Below the pieces are notes generated by a model that worked only from the letters and a program-made list of their open reading frames with translations, was not told the origin of the DNA and made no database searches. Shown one piece after another: positions 7,617 through 16,009 of a stretch of DNA of 64,000 nucleotides (positions are counted from its first letter, which is position 1; each line of letters opens with the position of its first letter). The translations under genes and the position numbers were made by a program. Source of the stretch: Treponema berlinense (GTDB lineage: Bacteria > Spirochaetota > Spirochaetia > Treponematales > Treponemataceae); assembly GCF_900167025.1 (NCBI RefSeq), contig NZ_FUXC01000009.1:1-64000 (forward strand), in the 5' to 3' direction.

Positions 7617-8293
7617 AAATCGGGAATTTCCTTTTTCTTCGTGAATTTGTAGTCATTTGCGTGAGTATTCGGCAAAAGACCTGCAATCCTGTCATTTTCT
7701 TTTTGAAGCTGGAATTTTATCATCATCTTAAAAGCGTCCATTAAACTTTCGGGATTTGAGGTCTTTTCAATAAGACCGCTTTCCTGAAATTCCCTTATCA
7801 AATAATAGCAGGTTTCGATTGTCGAAACACATTCAGGATGCGGTTCGCGCTTAAAAGTAAAAATCGAACGATATTCGCCGGAAAAACTCAGTTTTGGAAG
7901 CGCCATGATATTTGTCGAAAGTTTAATCATTTTTTTTGAGCAAAACCATGTTGAATCAATAATAATCGCCAAAAGTTTTCGACCGTTAAGTTCTTCTTTA
8001 AAACCTTCTTTTTTAGAATTCCATGCATTCTGGTCAGGGTACAGCAAAACCGGAAAATACTGCGGGTCCTGCAAAAGTCCGCACAACCGTTCATTTTTTG
8101 TAAAATCGATTCCCATAATAATTTCAGAATCAATCAAGCCGGCGTGAGCAATTCGTCCAGTTCCAGTGCGCTGCCTTTTAGCTTCTTTCGGGTGCATTAA
8201 AAAAACAAATTTAATTCCTGGGTCAAAAGGCTTTAAAACTTCGCAGACACAACTATCTTTTGGTCTAAAACATTTGTAACAAAAATCGCGCAT
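7613..8293 (-). CDS. DTW-domain tRNA-uridine aminocarboxypropyltransferase
   Basis: This encodes 226 residues of the DTW/TDD family (TapT, formerly YfiP), which transfers the aminocarboxypropyl group of SAM to uridine in tRNA (acp3U). The N-terminal cysteine cluster CYKCFRPKDSCVC is present, as is MHPKEAKRQRTGTGR, and the signature D-S-T-W is in IIDSTWFCSKKM. The ATG at 8293 is preferred over 8317 because TATAAT lies exactly 6 nt before it, which would make the mRNA leaderless. It overlaps the convergent hexosaminidase gene by 4 nt, leaving no room for a terminator between them. Confidence 0.87.
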   Translation of the reverse strand: MRDFCYKCFRPKDSCVCEVLKPFDPGIKFVFLMHPKEAKRQRTGTGRIAHAGLIDSEIIMGIDFTKNERLCGLLQDPQYFPVLLYPDQNAWNSKKEGFKEELNGRKLLAIIIDSTWFCSKKMIKLSTNIMALPKLSFSGEYRSIFTFKREPHPECVSTIETCYYLIREFQESGLIEKTSNPESLMDAFKMMIKFQLQKENDRIAGLLPNTHANDYKFTKKKEIPDF

Positions 8294-8305
8294 TTTGGAA
8301 TTATA
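8294..8305 (-). promoter_or_regulatory. TATAAT box 6 nt before the DTW gene ATG (leaderless)
   Basis: On the minus strand TATAAT (8305-8300) is followed by TCCAAA and then the ATG at 8293. No Shine-Dalgarno is present. The geometry is identical to trxB. The -35 region is weak (TTTCTT at about 17 nt). Confidence 0.55.
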
Positions 8306-8346
8306 AAAAAAAATCAAACGAAAAGAAACCGCTTTTTATTTTTTTG

Positions 8347-8433
8347 GGGAGCACATTTTACGTTCAAACCGGCTTTCCACCCTTCGCTAGGCGCTCATTG
8401 CCGTTCCGGCAACTCCGGGGTTCCAATCCGGGC
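8347..8433 (-). repeat. Dispersed GC-rich hairpin repeat, copy B
   Basis: Read on the minus strand it has GCCCGGATTGGAACC, the variable hairpin TTGCCGG-AAC-GGCAA, then AAAGCCGGTTTG and the right-end GTGCTCC next to a T-rich stretch. These left and right ends are shared with copies C, D, E and H. It abuts a block of 94-bp tandem repeats. Confidence 0.75.
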
Positions 8434-8640
8434 TGCAAGCCCGGTCGTGCGCTTTAGCGCACACGAAAATAAACGGGTTTTGCGCAAGCAAAAGCCGCAG
8501 CATGCGACAGCATGCAAGCATCCGGGCTGCAAGCCCGGTCGTGCGCTTTAGCGCACACGAAAATAAACGGGTTTTGCGCAAGCAAAAGCCGCAGCATGCG
8601 ACAGCATGCAGCAATCCAGGCTGCAAGCCCGGTCGAGCGC
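8428..8640. repeat. 94-bp tandem repeat, two full copies and one partial
   Basis: Units start at 8428, 8522 and 8616, so the period is exactly 94 bp. Each begins with the hairpin CCGGGCTGCAAGCCCGG, followed by GTGCGCTTTAGCGCAC, another palindrome, then GCGCAAGCAAAAGCCGCAGC and GCATGCGACAGCATGC. The first two units are nearly identical, which points to recent duplication. The third breaks off after CGAGCGC. The overlapping open frames here are by-products of the repeat, not genes. Confidence 0.85.
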
Positions 8641-8645
8641 AAAAA

Positions 8646-8684
8646 AAAGTGCCGCCCAAAATTTGGGCGGCACTTCCGGTCAAT
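8646..8684 (-). terminator. Terminator of the pectate lyase gene
   Basis: On the minus strand AAGTGCCGCCC pairs with GGGCGGCACTT around an AAATTT loop and is followed by a run of eight T. It is a textbook intrinsic terminator 28 nt after the stop of the lyase gene. Confidence 0.92.
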
Positions 8685-8712
8685 TTTTAGATTTTTTGTA
8701 AGTTTCTAAAAA

Positions 8713-11700
8713 TTATTTAGCATTTGCATTTTTTGACACGTAATTGTAGTCAGCACCAGTGTTTTCTGGAGCATTGTCTGTAAGGCGGAACAAGTCGCCA
8801 ATATCGAATACTCCGTTTTCGTTACGTGGAATGCGGTTAAATGAACCGTCAGTGTTAAATCCGTTAGCCCATTTTGCAATGTCTGTGCTTACAAATGTTT
8901 TTGCAATATCAACTGCAGTTCCGTCAACGTTTACAGATTTTGCACCGTTAAAGAAGTAGTTGTTTTTTGCAGCAAGGCGTTTTGCAAGGTCTGGATCGTT
9001 AGAAGCGTCAAAGTTGTCGCCTGCGCCGCCGTTTGCAGAAAGAACTCCATCTGCCTTAAATACGCGTGGGTTAGCGGCAGCTTTGCCTTTTCCGTAAAGA
9101 GAAACGTTGTAGTTTCCGCTTCCGTAAACTGTTACGTGATCAAGAATAAGAGCCGGGTTAGAGTTACAGGTTACACCGTTTACTCCATTTCCCCAGGAAA
9201 TTGAGTTGCGGAGAATATGCTTGATTGCGATTCCGTCGCCGCCAAGTTTAAATCCGTTTCCATCGCCGTTTCCTGTTCCGTCGAGCTTTGTTCCGTTTGC
9301 GTAAGTAATACAGTTATCGATAAGAACTGCGCCGATTGCACCTGTTTCTACCTTAGAGTAGAAGTCCCATCCGTCGTCTACGTTGTGGTGTGCAACACAG
9401 TTGCGGAATACGTTGTTTTCGCCAGATGTAAGTTTAGAAGCAAAACCGTCCGCATTGTTCTGAGCAGGGTCAGAGTTTCCGAAAGATTCGCAGCCGTAAA
9501 TCAAGTTGTCGTGTGGCCACTTGTCAAAAGTCTCAGAAGAACGTCCAGAAATCTGAATTCCTGTATCGCCGTTAAGGTAAGTGTCTACCATTCTGATTTC
9601 GTTGTAATTTCCTGCAACCTGAAGGGCTTTTACGTCTCCAGGAGTACCTGTAATATCGAATCCCTGGAGTGTCCAGTAGCTTCCGTAAAGGTTTACTGCA
9701 GTAACTTTTGCCTTAGATTTTGAGAAGTCGATGATTGGACGTGTTCCAGCGTCTGCAACAAGATATTTTCTTGCTTTTTCAGTACCGTCGTTTCCGCGTT
9801 CAATTTCGAGGCTCTTTCCAGGATAGTAAGTTCCTGCTTTAAGAATGATTTTCTGTCCAGGCTGGCAGTATGCAACTGCTGAGCCCAGGTCGAGAGGATC
9901 ATCGCTAGTGCCTTTTCCGAATGCATTTGCATTTGGAGAAACATAAAGAACCTTGCCCTTGTATGTTTTAGAAATGATTGTGTGAGAGAAAGTTACCGGC
10001 TTGTAGTTCATTTCGTAGTCGTTATCTTCTGCGTTGAACTGAGCAATAACTTTTTTAGGAGCTGGACGCCAATTGTCTTCTGGATCGAAGGTAACGAGAA
10101 GGTCGTTCAAATCCGTGTTGATTTTGATTGTCTTTTTATAGTCAGCAAAAACTTTTCCTTCTGGAACTGTAATTTTGTCTCCTTTGATGAGAACTTTTCC
10201 GTCAGTTGTTTTTACGCTGATAGTTCCGTTTGCATTTGTTGTAAATGCGAATGGATATTTCTTATTGTACCATGTTGTTGGACAGTCGATTGTTGTTGAA
10301 AGAGGAACCAGTTCCGGCGGTTCTTCCTGAGCTGGAGGGTCTTTTTTAGGATCTGTGATATTGAGAACAACGTCAGAGAAAGTTGCGTTGCATCCGCGTG
10401 CTACTGCAAAACCAATGTAAATGTGGTCTTTGTCGAGCTGGAGGAGCTTGTTGTTCTCTGGATCGTACATTATGAATTCTTCTTTTGTGTCTTCTGAAGG
10501 AATTGCACGTTTGTAGATTGCATGGTAACCAGTGTTGTCTTTTTTGAGTGTAACGCGATATGTGTCGCCTGTCTTGATTGCATCTGAGCCCTGGTCATAA
10601 GAGAATGCGTCTGATTTGCTTGTTGCGTGAGATTTAATTCCTTCGTCGCCAAGAGCAATAATTTCGTCGGTAAGTCCGCTTACAAAACGGGCGCCAATTC
10701 CGTCTTTAATTTCTTTTTTTACGCCGTTGATGTGTGTTGTAAATTTGCGTGTAATAACTCCTGCCGAGTTATTGTAAGCAATCATCAAAGGCTGGCCTTC
10801 AACGCCAAGACGGTCGATCGCAAGAACACCAAAACCTTCCTGTCCGTCAGCCATTGGGTTGTGGTAGTCTACGTGAACTGTAGCTGTAAGTTCAAAGTTT
10901 TCTTTTTTAGGATCTATTACTGTGTAGTAGAAAGAAATTCCATCAAAGTAACTTTCGAATTTTCCGCCTTTTTCAAGGATATTGCCGGTATTTTCGTCGT
11001 AAGTACATGAATAAAGTGCAACTTTAAGGTTGTTTGGATCGAGAAGTTCAAAACGGTTGCGGGCAGGGTTTGTAGAAGTTCCAAATTCTGTGAATGTCCA
11101 TACGCGTTCTTTTTCCTGACGCACGAGTTTGTGCATTGTTGAAGAAGCTACTCTTTCTTTGCCGCGAACTGCATAAACTATAATGTCGCTGAAATCGCCG
11201 TCTTTAAGACCTTTGATTTCTGCGGAAATACCTGTTGTTGCAGGAAGTTCTTTTGTTTTGCCGTTTTCTGTGTAAGAAACAATGTATTTTTCTGCTTCTA
11301 CGACAGGATCCCATTTTACAGAAAGTGTGCTTTTGCCAATATTTAAAACGCTTAAAACAGGCTTTGTGAGTGGAAGGCTAAAGTCGAATGCGACAGGCTC
11401 AGAAGCTTTTGCTGTTGATTCGTTATTGCGCTGTGTATAAACAGTGAATGTGTATTTTCCGGAAAATTCAGGTGTGAATTCAGAATGTTTTGCGGCTCTG
11501 CGCGCTTTTCCGAATGTGTTTTTTACAGGGCTTCCGAACGGACCCTTCATTTCTACATAGCCTTTGTCGGCTGTTTTTGCGTCTGTAGGAGCGTTAAAAT
11601 TTACGGTAATTTCGTTTGGATTTCCTTCGCTAAGACCTACAGATGTGATTTTTGGGGCTGCAACGCTTGACCAGTCCGGACGTGCTGACTGAGCAAATCC

Positions 11701-11748
11701 AGAAAAAGCAAGGGCTGCAAAAAGACCCAAAGAAACAATTTTTTTCAT
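8713..11748 (-). CDS. Secreted multidomain pectate lyase, family PL9
   Basis: This encodes 1011 residues with a signal peptide (about 1-19). Fibronectin-III-like domains fall roughly at 30-120 and 125-210. A beta-sandwich region at about 215-465 resembles laminin-G/concanavalin folds. A proline-rich linker (DPPAQEEPPELVPL) follows, then another beta domain. The PL9 right-handed beta-helix runs from about 600 to the end. Asp767, Asp791, Asp792 and Asp795 match in spacing the calcium ligands of Pel9A, and Lys834 in GNGFKLGG matches the catalytic lysine. The enzyme should cut polygalacturonate by beta-elimination outside the cell. GGGAG precedes the ATG. A 19-bp palindrome and a small secreted partner gene lie upstream. 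Confidence 0.93.
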   Translation of the reverse strand: MKKIVSLGLFAALAFSGFAQSARPDWSSVAAPKITSVGLSEGNPNEITVNFNAPTDAKTADKGYVEMKGPFGSPVKNTFGKARRAAKHSEFTPEFSGKYTFTVYTQRNNESTAKASEPVAFDFSLPLTKPVLSVLNIGKSTLSVKWDPVVEAEKYIVSYTENGKTKELPATTGISAEIKGLKDGDFSDIIVYAVRGKERVASSTMHKLVRQEKERVWTFTEFGTSTNPARNRFELLDPNNLKVALYSCTYDENTGNILEKGGKFESYFDGISFYYTVIDPKKENFELTATVHVDYHNPMADGQEGFGVLAIDRLGVEGQPLMIAYNNSAGVITRKFTTHINGVKKEIKDGIGARFVSGLTDEIIALGDEGIKSHATSKSDAFSYDQGSDAIKTGDTYRVTLKKDNTGYHAIYKRAIPSEDTKEEFIMYDPENNKLLQLDKDHIYIGFAVARGCNATFSDVVLNITDPKKDPPAQEEPPELVPLSTTIDCPTTWYNKKYPFAFTTNANGTISVKTTDGKVLIKGDKITVPEGKVFADYKKTIKINTDLNDLLVTFDPEDNWRPAPKKVIAQFNAEDNDYEMNYKPVTFSHTIISKTYKGKVLYVSPNANAFGKGTSDDPLDLGSAVAYCQPGQKIILKAGTYYPGKSLEIERGNDGTEKARKYLVADAGTRPIIDFSKSKAKVTAVNLYGSYWTLQGFDITGTPGDVKALQVAGNYNEIRMVDTYLNGDTGIQISGRSSETFDKWPHDNLIYGCESFGNSDPAQNNADGFASKLTSGENNVFRNCVAHHNVDDGWDFYSKVETGAIGAVLIDNCITYANGTKLDGTGNGDGNGFKLGGDGIAIKHILRNSISWGNGVNGVTCNSNPALILDHVTVYGSGNYNVSLYGKGKAAANPRVFKADGVLSANGGAGDNFDASNDPDLAKRLAAKNNYFFNGAKSVNVDGTAVDIAKTFVSTDIAKWANGFNTDGSFNRIPRNENGVFDIGDLFRLTDNAPENTGADYNYVSKNANAK

Positions 11749-11788
11749 CTTGTTCTCCCATAAAAAGTCGAAATTGCAATTGCTTAGT

Positions 11789-11807
11789 AAGTTTGCAATG
11801 CAAACTT
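11789..11807. promoter_or_regulatory. 19-bp palindrome, candidate operator of the pectate lyase gene
   Basis: AAGTTTGCAATGCAAACTT is perfectly symmetric around its central base and lies 41 nt before the lyase ATG, in the likely promoter or leader. Its size and symmetry suit a dimeric repressor or activator. A shorter GCAATTGC palindrome lies beside it. It could instead form an RNA hairpin. Confidence 0.45.
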
Positions 11808-11823
11808 GTATCTTGTATTAACA

Positions 11824-11858
11824 AAAAACGCAGACTCTCGTTTTAGGAAAAGTCTGCG
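11824..11858 (-). terminator. Terminator after the small secreted protein gene
   Basis: On the minus strand CGCAGACTTTT pairs with GAGTCTGCG and is followed by TTTTTTG. It separates the small secreted gene from the pectate lyase gene, so the lyase needs its own promoter. Confidence 0.85.
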
Positions 11859-11881
11859 CGCTTAATTTAGTTAGGATTTAA

Positions 11882-12391
11882 TTACTTTCCAACGTTGATT
11901 TTGTAGATATTGATGCCTGATTTTTTAGAGAAAACTGTGTAAGTTCCGTCAACAGAAACTTTTACAGAACCTTCAGAAGCAAGTCCGCCTTCACCGTTAA
12001 CATCTTTGTCCATTGAAAGTTCTGCTACAGATTTTCCGTCTGGTCCGATTACAACGATAGAGCGCATATCTGTTTTAGAAGTAGAGTTTCCCCAAACAGT
12101 GATTGTTTCGCCTGCTTTTGCCGGGAAAGAAACCGAACGTGAAGTAGCGTTTCCGCTGCCCTGGAGCTGAAGAGCCATGTTGAATTCTTCGCCGTTTGCT
12201 GCTTTGTGCAATGGTTTTTTAGTAATGTTCATGTATTTTTCTGTTGTTGCATGAAGAACGAAACCATCTTCTACAGCTTTGTCTTCTGTAATAGTTCCTT
12301 TTTCCTGGTCTTCAGCGCTAAAATAACCTTCTGCGAATGCTGCTGTACAAAGCATAAGACATGCAGAAATAATACCAACTAACTTTTTCAT
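11882..12391 (-). CDS. Secreted beta-sandwich protein, possible pectate-binding partner
   Basis: This encodes 169 residues with a clean signal peptide (about 1-20, ending TAAFA). The mature protein is beta-rich. Its segments (VSFPAKAGETITVWGNSTS, then GTYTVFSKKSGINIYKI) resemble the accessory domain often found at the end of pectate lyases and other plant-polysaccharide enzymes. It may therefore be a stand-alone carbohydrate-binding module; this is inferred from pattern and neighbourhood. GAGGAGG lies before the ATG. It sits upstream of the PL9 gene, is separated from it by a terminator, and has a 5' hairpin suggesting strong, stable expression. Confidence 0.65.
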   Translation of the reverse strand: MKKLVGIISACLMLCTAAFAEGYFSAEDQEKGTITEDKAVEDGFVLHATTEKYMNITKKPLHKAANGEEFNMALQLQGSGNATSRSVSFPAKAGETITVWGNSTSKTDMRSIVVIGPDGKSVAELSMDKDVNGEGGLASEGSVKVSVDGTYTVFSKKSGINIYKINVGK

Positions 12392-12452
12392 TAAAAGCCT
12401 CCTCGTTTTGGCGTTCTTTAATCGTAGAACAAATAAATTATTTTTTGGATAC

Positions 12453-12504
12453 GCAGTTTTTATGTTGAATAAACAGCGGATAAAAACTGCTGTATTCTAG
12501 TATA
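12453..12504 (-). promoter_or_regulatory. Promoter -10 and 5'-terminal mRNA hairpin
   Basis: On the minus strand a TATACT -10 (12504-12499) should start transcription near 12492. The RNA would begin almost directly with an 11-bp stem, GCAGTTTTTAT paired with ATAAAAACTGC (12490-12453), and has a leader of about 100 nt. Stems at the very 5' end are known to protect some abundant mRNAs, such as ompA in E. coli. Confidence 0.5.
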
Positions 12505-12640
12505 CAATAAAATCGGGAAAAAATAAGGGCATTATTTGCAGAATGACGATATTTAAATGAATTTTCTGCAAAAAAAACAATAAAAAAAAGCAATATTTTA
12601 TAAGTGTTTTGCAAAAATATGCGTTTAACCGAAAAAACTT

Positions 12641-12751
12641 AGCCCGGATCGGAACGGCGCACAGCGTTCAAAAGGCGGAAAGAGCTTTTCGCCTTTTGAA
12701 TGGAGCGAAAGCGGAACCGTGCAGAGCCGGTTTGTGAGTAAATTGCGCTCC
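12641..12751 (+). repeat. Dispersed GC-rich hairpin repeat, copy C
   Basis: It starts AGCCCGGATCGGAACGGCGC, has a long variable hairpin (TTCAAAAGGCG with CGCCTTTTGAA), then GGAGCG, GAGCCGGTTTG and the right end TGCGCTCC followed by A8. With copy H (55,682) it best defines the family ends. The rest of the spacer 12,392-12,890 is AT-rich, with the promoter of the leftward gene and no further gene. Confidence 0.85.
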
Positions 12752-12890
12752 AAAAAAAATAAAAATTAACGAAGAATAACCATAGATTTATTTGAAAAAA
12801 GATTTTATACGTTGTAAAATTTGAGTGTCTTTGGAAATTTCGGTTTTTAGAGGTTTTCTGGATATTTATTGCTCACAAAAAGAGGTTTTT

Positions 12891-14267
12891 ATGGCAGAGA
12901 AATATGATTTTAGTATTGAACAGCTCGGGCCTTGCAAAGTTCATTCGCCGATTGAGCTTTCTACAAAGCATGGTGATTTTCGTGCAAACTATGTAAAAGA
13001 TTCTTCGTTTGTAAGATATGCGGTAAATGTTTTTGAAGATTCGCCAAAAGAAGACGACCTTGATGTTTCCAATCTTATGCAAAAAGCCGGTCCGCGTGAA
13101 TATATTTATTTTAATCCGGCTCATGTAAATGCAGGAATTTGTACTTGCGGCGGTCTGTGTCCTGGTTTGAACGATGTAATCCGTGCCGTTGTCCGCTGTC
13201 TTTATTATCGCTATGGTGTAAAAAAAATCCGCGGTTTTAGATTTGGTTTTAAGGGATTTTTCCCGGAAAGCGGTTTTGATACGATTGATTTGAATCCTGA
13301 TTCGGTTGATGATATTCACAAAATTGGAGGTTCTTTTTTGGGAACCAGCCGTGGCGGCGGAAACCGCACTGCCGAAATTGTTGATGCCATCGAATCGTTG
13401 AATATAAATATGCTTTTTATTATTGGTGGTGATGGAACTCAGCGCGGCTCGCTTGATATTGCAAACGAAATTGAAAGGCGCGGTTTAAAAGTTTCTGTTG
13501 TTGGAATTCCTAAGACTGTTGACAATGACCTTTTGTTTATTGACCGTTCTTTTGGTTTTGAAACTGCTGTTCAGCGCGCGACAGAAGCGGTTTCTTCAAT
13601 CCATATGGAAGCTTTTAGCCAGATTAACGGAATTGGTCTTGTAAAACTTATGGGACGCGAATCTGGTTTTATTGCAACTGAAACGGCGATTGCAAGTCAC
13701 GAGACAAATTTCTGTCTTATTCCAGAAGTTCCTTTTGAATTGAACGGTCCGAACGGATTTTTAGAACATTTGGAAAAAAGAATTATGGAACGCCATCATG
13801 CGGTAATTGTCGTTGCTGAAGGCGCAGGTCAGGATTTGCTTGCTACTACTGACGAAACCGATGCCAGCGGCAACAAAAAACTTGCAGATATCGGGCTTTT
13901 CCTGCGCGACAAGATAAATGAATACTTTAAGTCGAAGAATATTCACATCAACTTAAAATACGTTGATCCAAGCTACCAGATCCGTTCTTCTGTAACCACT
14001 GCAAACGACTCGATTTATTGTGAACGTCTTGGAAGTTATGCGGCGCATGCGGCTATGGCTGGAAAAACAAAGATGGTCGTAGGTCTTGTAAACAACAAGT
14101 ATGTTCATTTGCCGATTCAGATGGTGACTAGAAGGCGCAATTTTGTTGATCCGGAAGGCGCTTTGTGGCGCGATGCTTTGGATGCTACAAGACAGCCGAT
14201 TCTTATGGTGAATAACTTGAATACGCTTTCTGAAAAATACAAGAAAATGCACGAAAGTCACGATTAA
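12891..14267 (+). CDS. 6-phosphofructokinase, group with GGDGT and PKTVDND motifs
   Basis: This encodes 458 residues and phosphorylates fructose 6-phosphate in glycolysis. It shows [24 protein letters not shown] with Gly182 at the phosphoryl-donor position, PKTVDNDL with Lys208, and MGRESGFIA. In characterised homologues (Entamoeba 48-kDa and trypanosomatid enzymes) Gly at the first site with Lys at the second goes with ATP use, while Asp at the first site goes with pyrophosphate. ATP is therefore the likelier donor here. The ATG at 12891 is chosen over 12825 because AGAGG lies 5 nt upstream. A shared terminator separates it from the convergent glycosidase gene. Confidence 0.9.
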   Translation: MAEKYDFSIEQLGPCKVHSPIELSTKHGDFRANYVKDSSFVRYAVNVFEDSPKEDDLDVSNLMQKAGPREYIYFNPAHVNAGICTCGGLCPGLNDVIRAVVRCLYYRYGVKKIRGFRFGFKGFFPESGFDTIDLNPDSVDDIHKIGGSFLGTSRGGGNRTAEIVDAIESLNINMLFIIGGDGTQRGSLDIANEIERRGLKVSVVGIPKTVDNDLLFIDRSFGFETAVQRATEAVSSIHMEAFSQINGIGLVKLMGRESGFIATETAIASHETNFCLIPEVPFELNGPNGFLEHLEKRIMERHHAVIVVAEGAGQDLLATTDETDASGNKKLADIGLFLRDKINEYFKSKNIHINLKYVDPSYQIRSSVTTANDSIYCERLGSYAAHAAMAGKTKMVVGLVNNKYVHLPIQMVTRRRNFVDPEGALWRDALDATRQPILMVNNLNTLSEKYKKMHESHD

Positions 14268-14298
14268 GTTTTTGGGCAAAATTAAAAATAAAATGAAT

Positions 14299-14356
14299 AA
14301 AAAAGCCTGCTGTAAAAGTTGAAGTTTAGCTTCAAAAAAACAGCAGGCTTTTTTTA
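14299..14356. terminator. Bidirectional terminator between convergent genes
   Basis: AAAAAGCCTGCTGT pairs with ACAGCAGGCTTTTTTT, with an inner GAAG/CTTC stem. A and T runs flank it, so it can terminate both the phosphofructokinase gene and the opposing glycosidase gene. Confidence 0.9.
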
Positions 14357-14406
14357 TAAACAGACTTTGAAAAAAAAGGATTTTTTTAAGGTTTTTAAAG
14401 TTTGTT

Positions 14407-15891
14407 TTAAAGTTTATCAATCAGCATTGAGCATTTTCCGCTTGGAATTGGCAGAGTTTTTTTCTTCTGATCGAGAATATTGATTGTAAAGTAATAGAGC
14501 TTTTCGCTTTCCATCTGGATTTCCCAGCCGCGGACAGACTTGTTGCTCAAAATTGTGATTAAGTTGCGTTTGAGGGAAAGTTTTTCGATTCCCATAATTT
14601 CGAGGTTTGGAATAATCCAGTCTACTGTCTTGCGCGGCAAGCTGATTGAAAGACCGATTACGTTTTCTATCATAAGCGCGATTGTTGAAAGTCCGACGGT
14701 CTGAAGATAGCGCTGTTTTGGATATTTTGGATCCGATTCCATAACAGCATGGCCTTCTTTGCAAGGTTTGTACGCTTCGTACATGTCGCCTTTTTTTCCG
14801 TTTGCAGGCTGTAATCCTTCGAGAATAAAATAAAGGTGTCTGATTGCACATTCGCGGGCAAGCGCGTAATGCTGGTATTTTTCCAGGCCTTTTATAACCA
14901 TAAAGTTGAATGCCGGATAAACTGCGCCGCAGAAGCCTTCGCCGTTTTCGTTGAAGTTTGGACTGTCTGCGCTCAATGTTGGGAACGGATGGTCTGTTCC
15001 AAAGGTGCAAGGATTTGAAAGATGGTCGATTAAAGCGTCTGCGCGGTCAGCATTTGGAATTTCTGCCAAAAGCGGCCAGAAACCGGCAATTGTTTTTTGA
15101 GAAAGTTTTTCCTCGTTTTTGTCCAGGTCGTAGTAAAAACCTGAATTGTTGTCCCACATCATTGAGTTGATTCTCGTTTTGAGGGAAAAATATGCGCGTT
15201 TGTACTGGAAACTTATTTCCTTGTCGTTGAGAATGTCGCCCAAAGCGCTCATGTGCGCGCAGTTGATTGCCATTGCAGAGTTAAAATCGACTGCATAATA
15301 AGTATTTTGGCGAGGCGAATTGAACATTGTGCTTGCAGAGAACGGCGCGCTGTAAAGACCGTTTGGCTGTTTGTAAGTCTGATCCACCCATTCCATGTAT
15401 TTTTGAAGAACAGGCATAATCTCTTTTACGCGGCGTTTGTTTGCAGACTTGTGGTAAAGGTTGAATTCTGCCCAGGCAAAAAGCGGAAGACCGATTCCTT
15501 CAGGGTTGTCTTCTGTAAAAACCGGGCTGCCTGTTTTTAAATCGTATTTCCAGCGGATTGCGCCGTTTTGTTCCTGTTTTGAGTAAAAATAGTCAAGGTT
15601 TTGGTTTGCCGGATAATTGCGGTTTGAATAAACGAGAAAAAATGAAGAAAAAATAGATTCAAACTGGTCAATTGTGGCAGAAGCTATTGTGTTTGGACTT
15701 TTTGGTTCTGTTGTTGAAGTTAAAACAGGATTTCCGTCGTTGTCCTGAGGATAGACAAAATAACCGTCGGTTGGATCTTCTGCGAGTTTTGAATTTAACC
15801 AGAATCCCGAAAGCCAAGTCCATGTTTTGTCGTAAATATCTACAAAATCCTGATCGTAGAAGTGAATTTTAGGAAAGTCGCGTTTGTTCAC
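14407..15891 (-). CDS. Cytoplasmic six-hairpin glycosidase (trehalase/GH63-like)
   Basis: This encodes 494 residues with no signal peptide. Helix-rich repeats and motifs such as DQFESIFSSFFLVYS, EGIGLPLFAWAEFNLY, MMWDNNSGFYYDLD, AGFWPLLAEIP and EGFCGAVYPAFNFMVIKGL are typical of the (alpha/alpha)6 barrel found in trehalases, GH63 glucosidases and the MGH1-type domain. An alpha-glucosidic or mannosyl-glycerate-like substrate is plausible, but the family cannot be fixed by eye. The start codon is GTG at 15891, supported by AAGGGG 5-6 nt upstream. It is convergent with phosphofructokinase. Confidence 0.75.
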   Translation of the reverse strand: MNKRDFPKIHFYDQDFVDIYDKTWTWLSGFWLNSKLAEDPTDGYFVYPQDNDGNPVLTSTTEPKSPNTIASATIDQFESIFSSFFLVYSNRNYPANQNLDYFYSKQEQNGAIRWKYDLKTGSPVFTEDNPEGIGLPLFAWAEFNLYHKSANKRRVKEIMPVLQKYMEWVDQTYKQPNGLYSAPFSASTMFNSPRQNTYYAVDFNSAMAINCAHMSALGDILNDKEISFQYKRAYFSLKTRINSMMWDNNSGFYYDLDKNEEKLSQKTIAGFWPLLAEIPNADRADALIDHLSNPCTFGTDHPFPTLSADSPNFNENGEGFCGAVYPAFNFMVIKGLEKYQHYALARECAIRHLYFILEGLQPANGKKGDMYEAYKPCKEGHAVMESDPKYPKQRYLQTVGLSTIALMIENVIGLSISLPRKTVDWIIPNLEIMGIEKLSLKRNLITILSNKSVRGWEIQMESEKLYYFTINILDQKKKTLPIPSGKCSMLIDKL

Positions 15892-16009
15892 AATTGCCCC
15901 TTAAATATAAATGCGTAAAAAATAAACTACAAATGAATGATTATTCTGTGATTATATCATAAAAAACAAAATTTTACGTAAAAAAAACAATTTTTTTACA
16001 GCAAAACAT

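Noticed and set aside
8428-8640. Possible CRISPR array
   Set aside because: Units are 94 bp with no unique spacers of even length, and no cas genes are near.
8387-8709. Several overlapping frames of 60-98 codons on both strands
   Set aside because: They are built entirely from the 94-bp tandem repeat and copy B, have repetitive products and no ribosome-binding sites.
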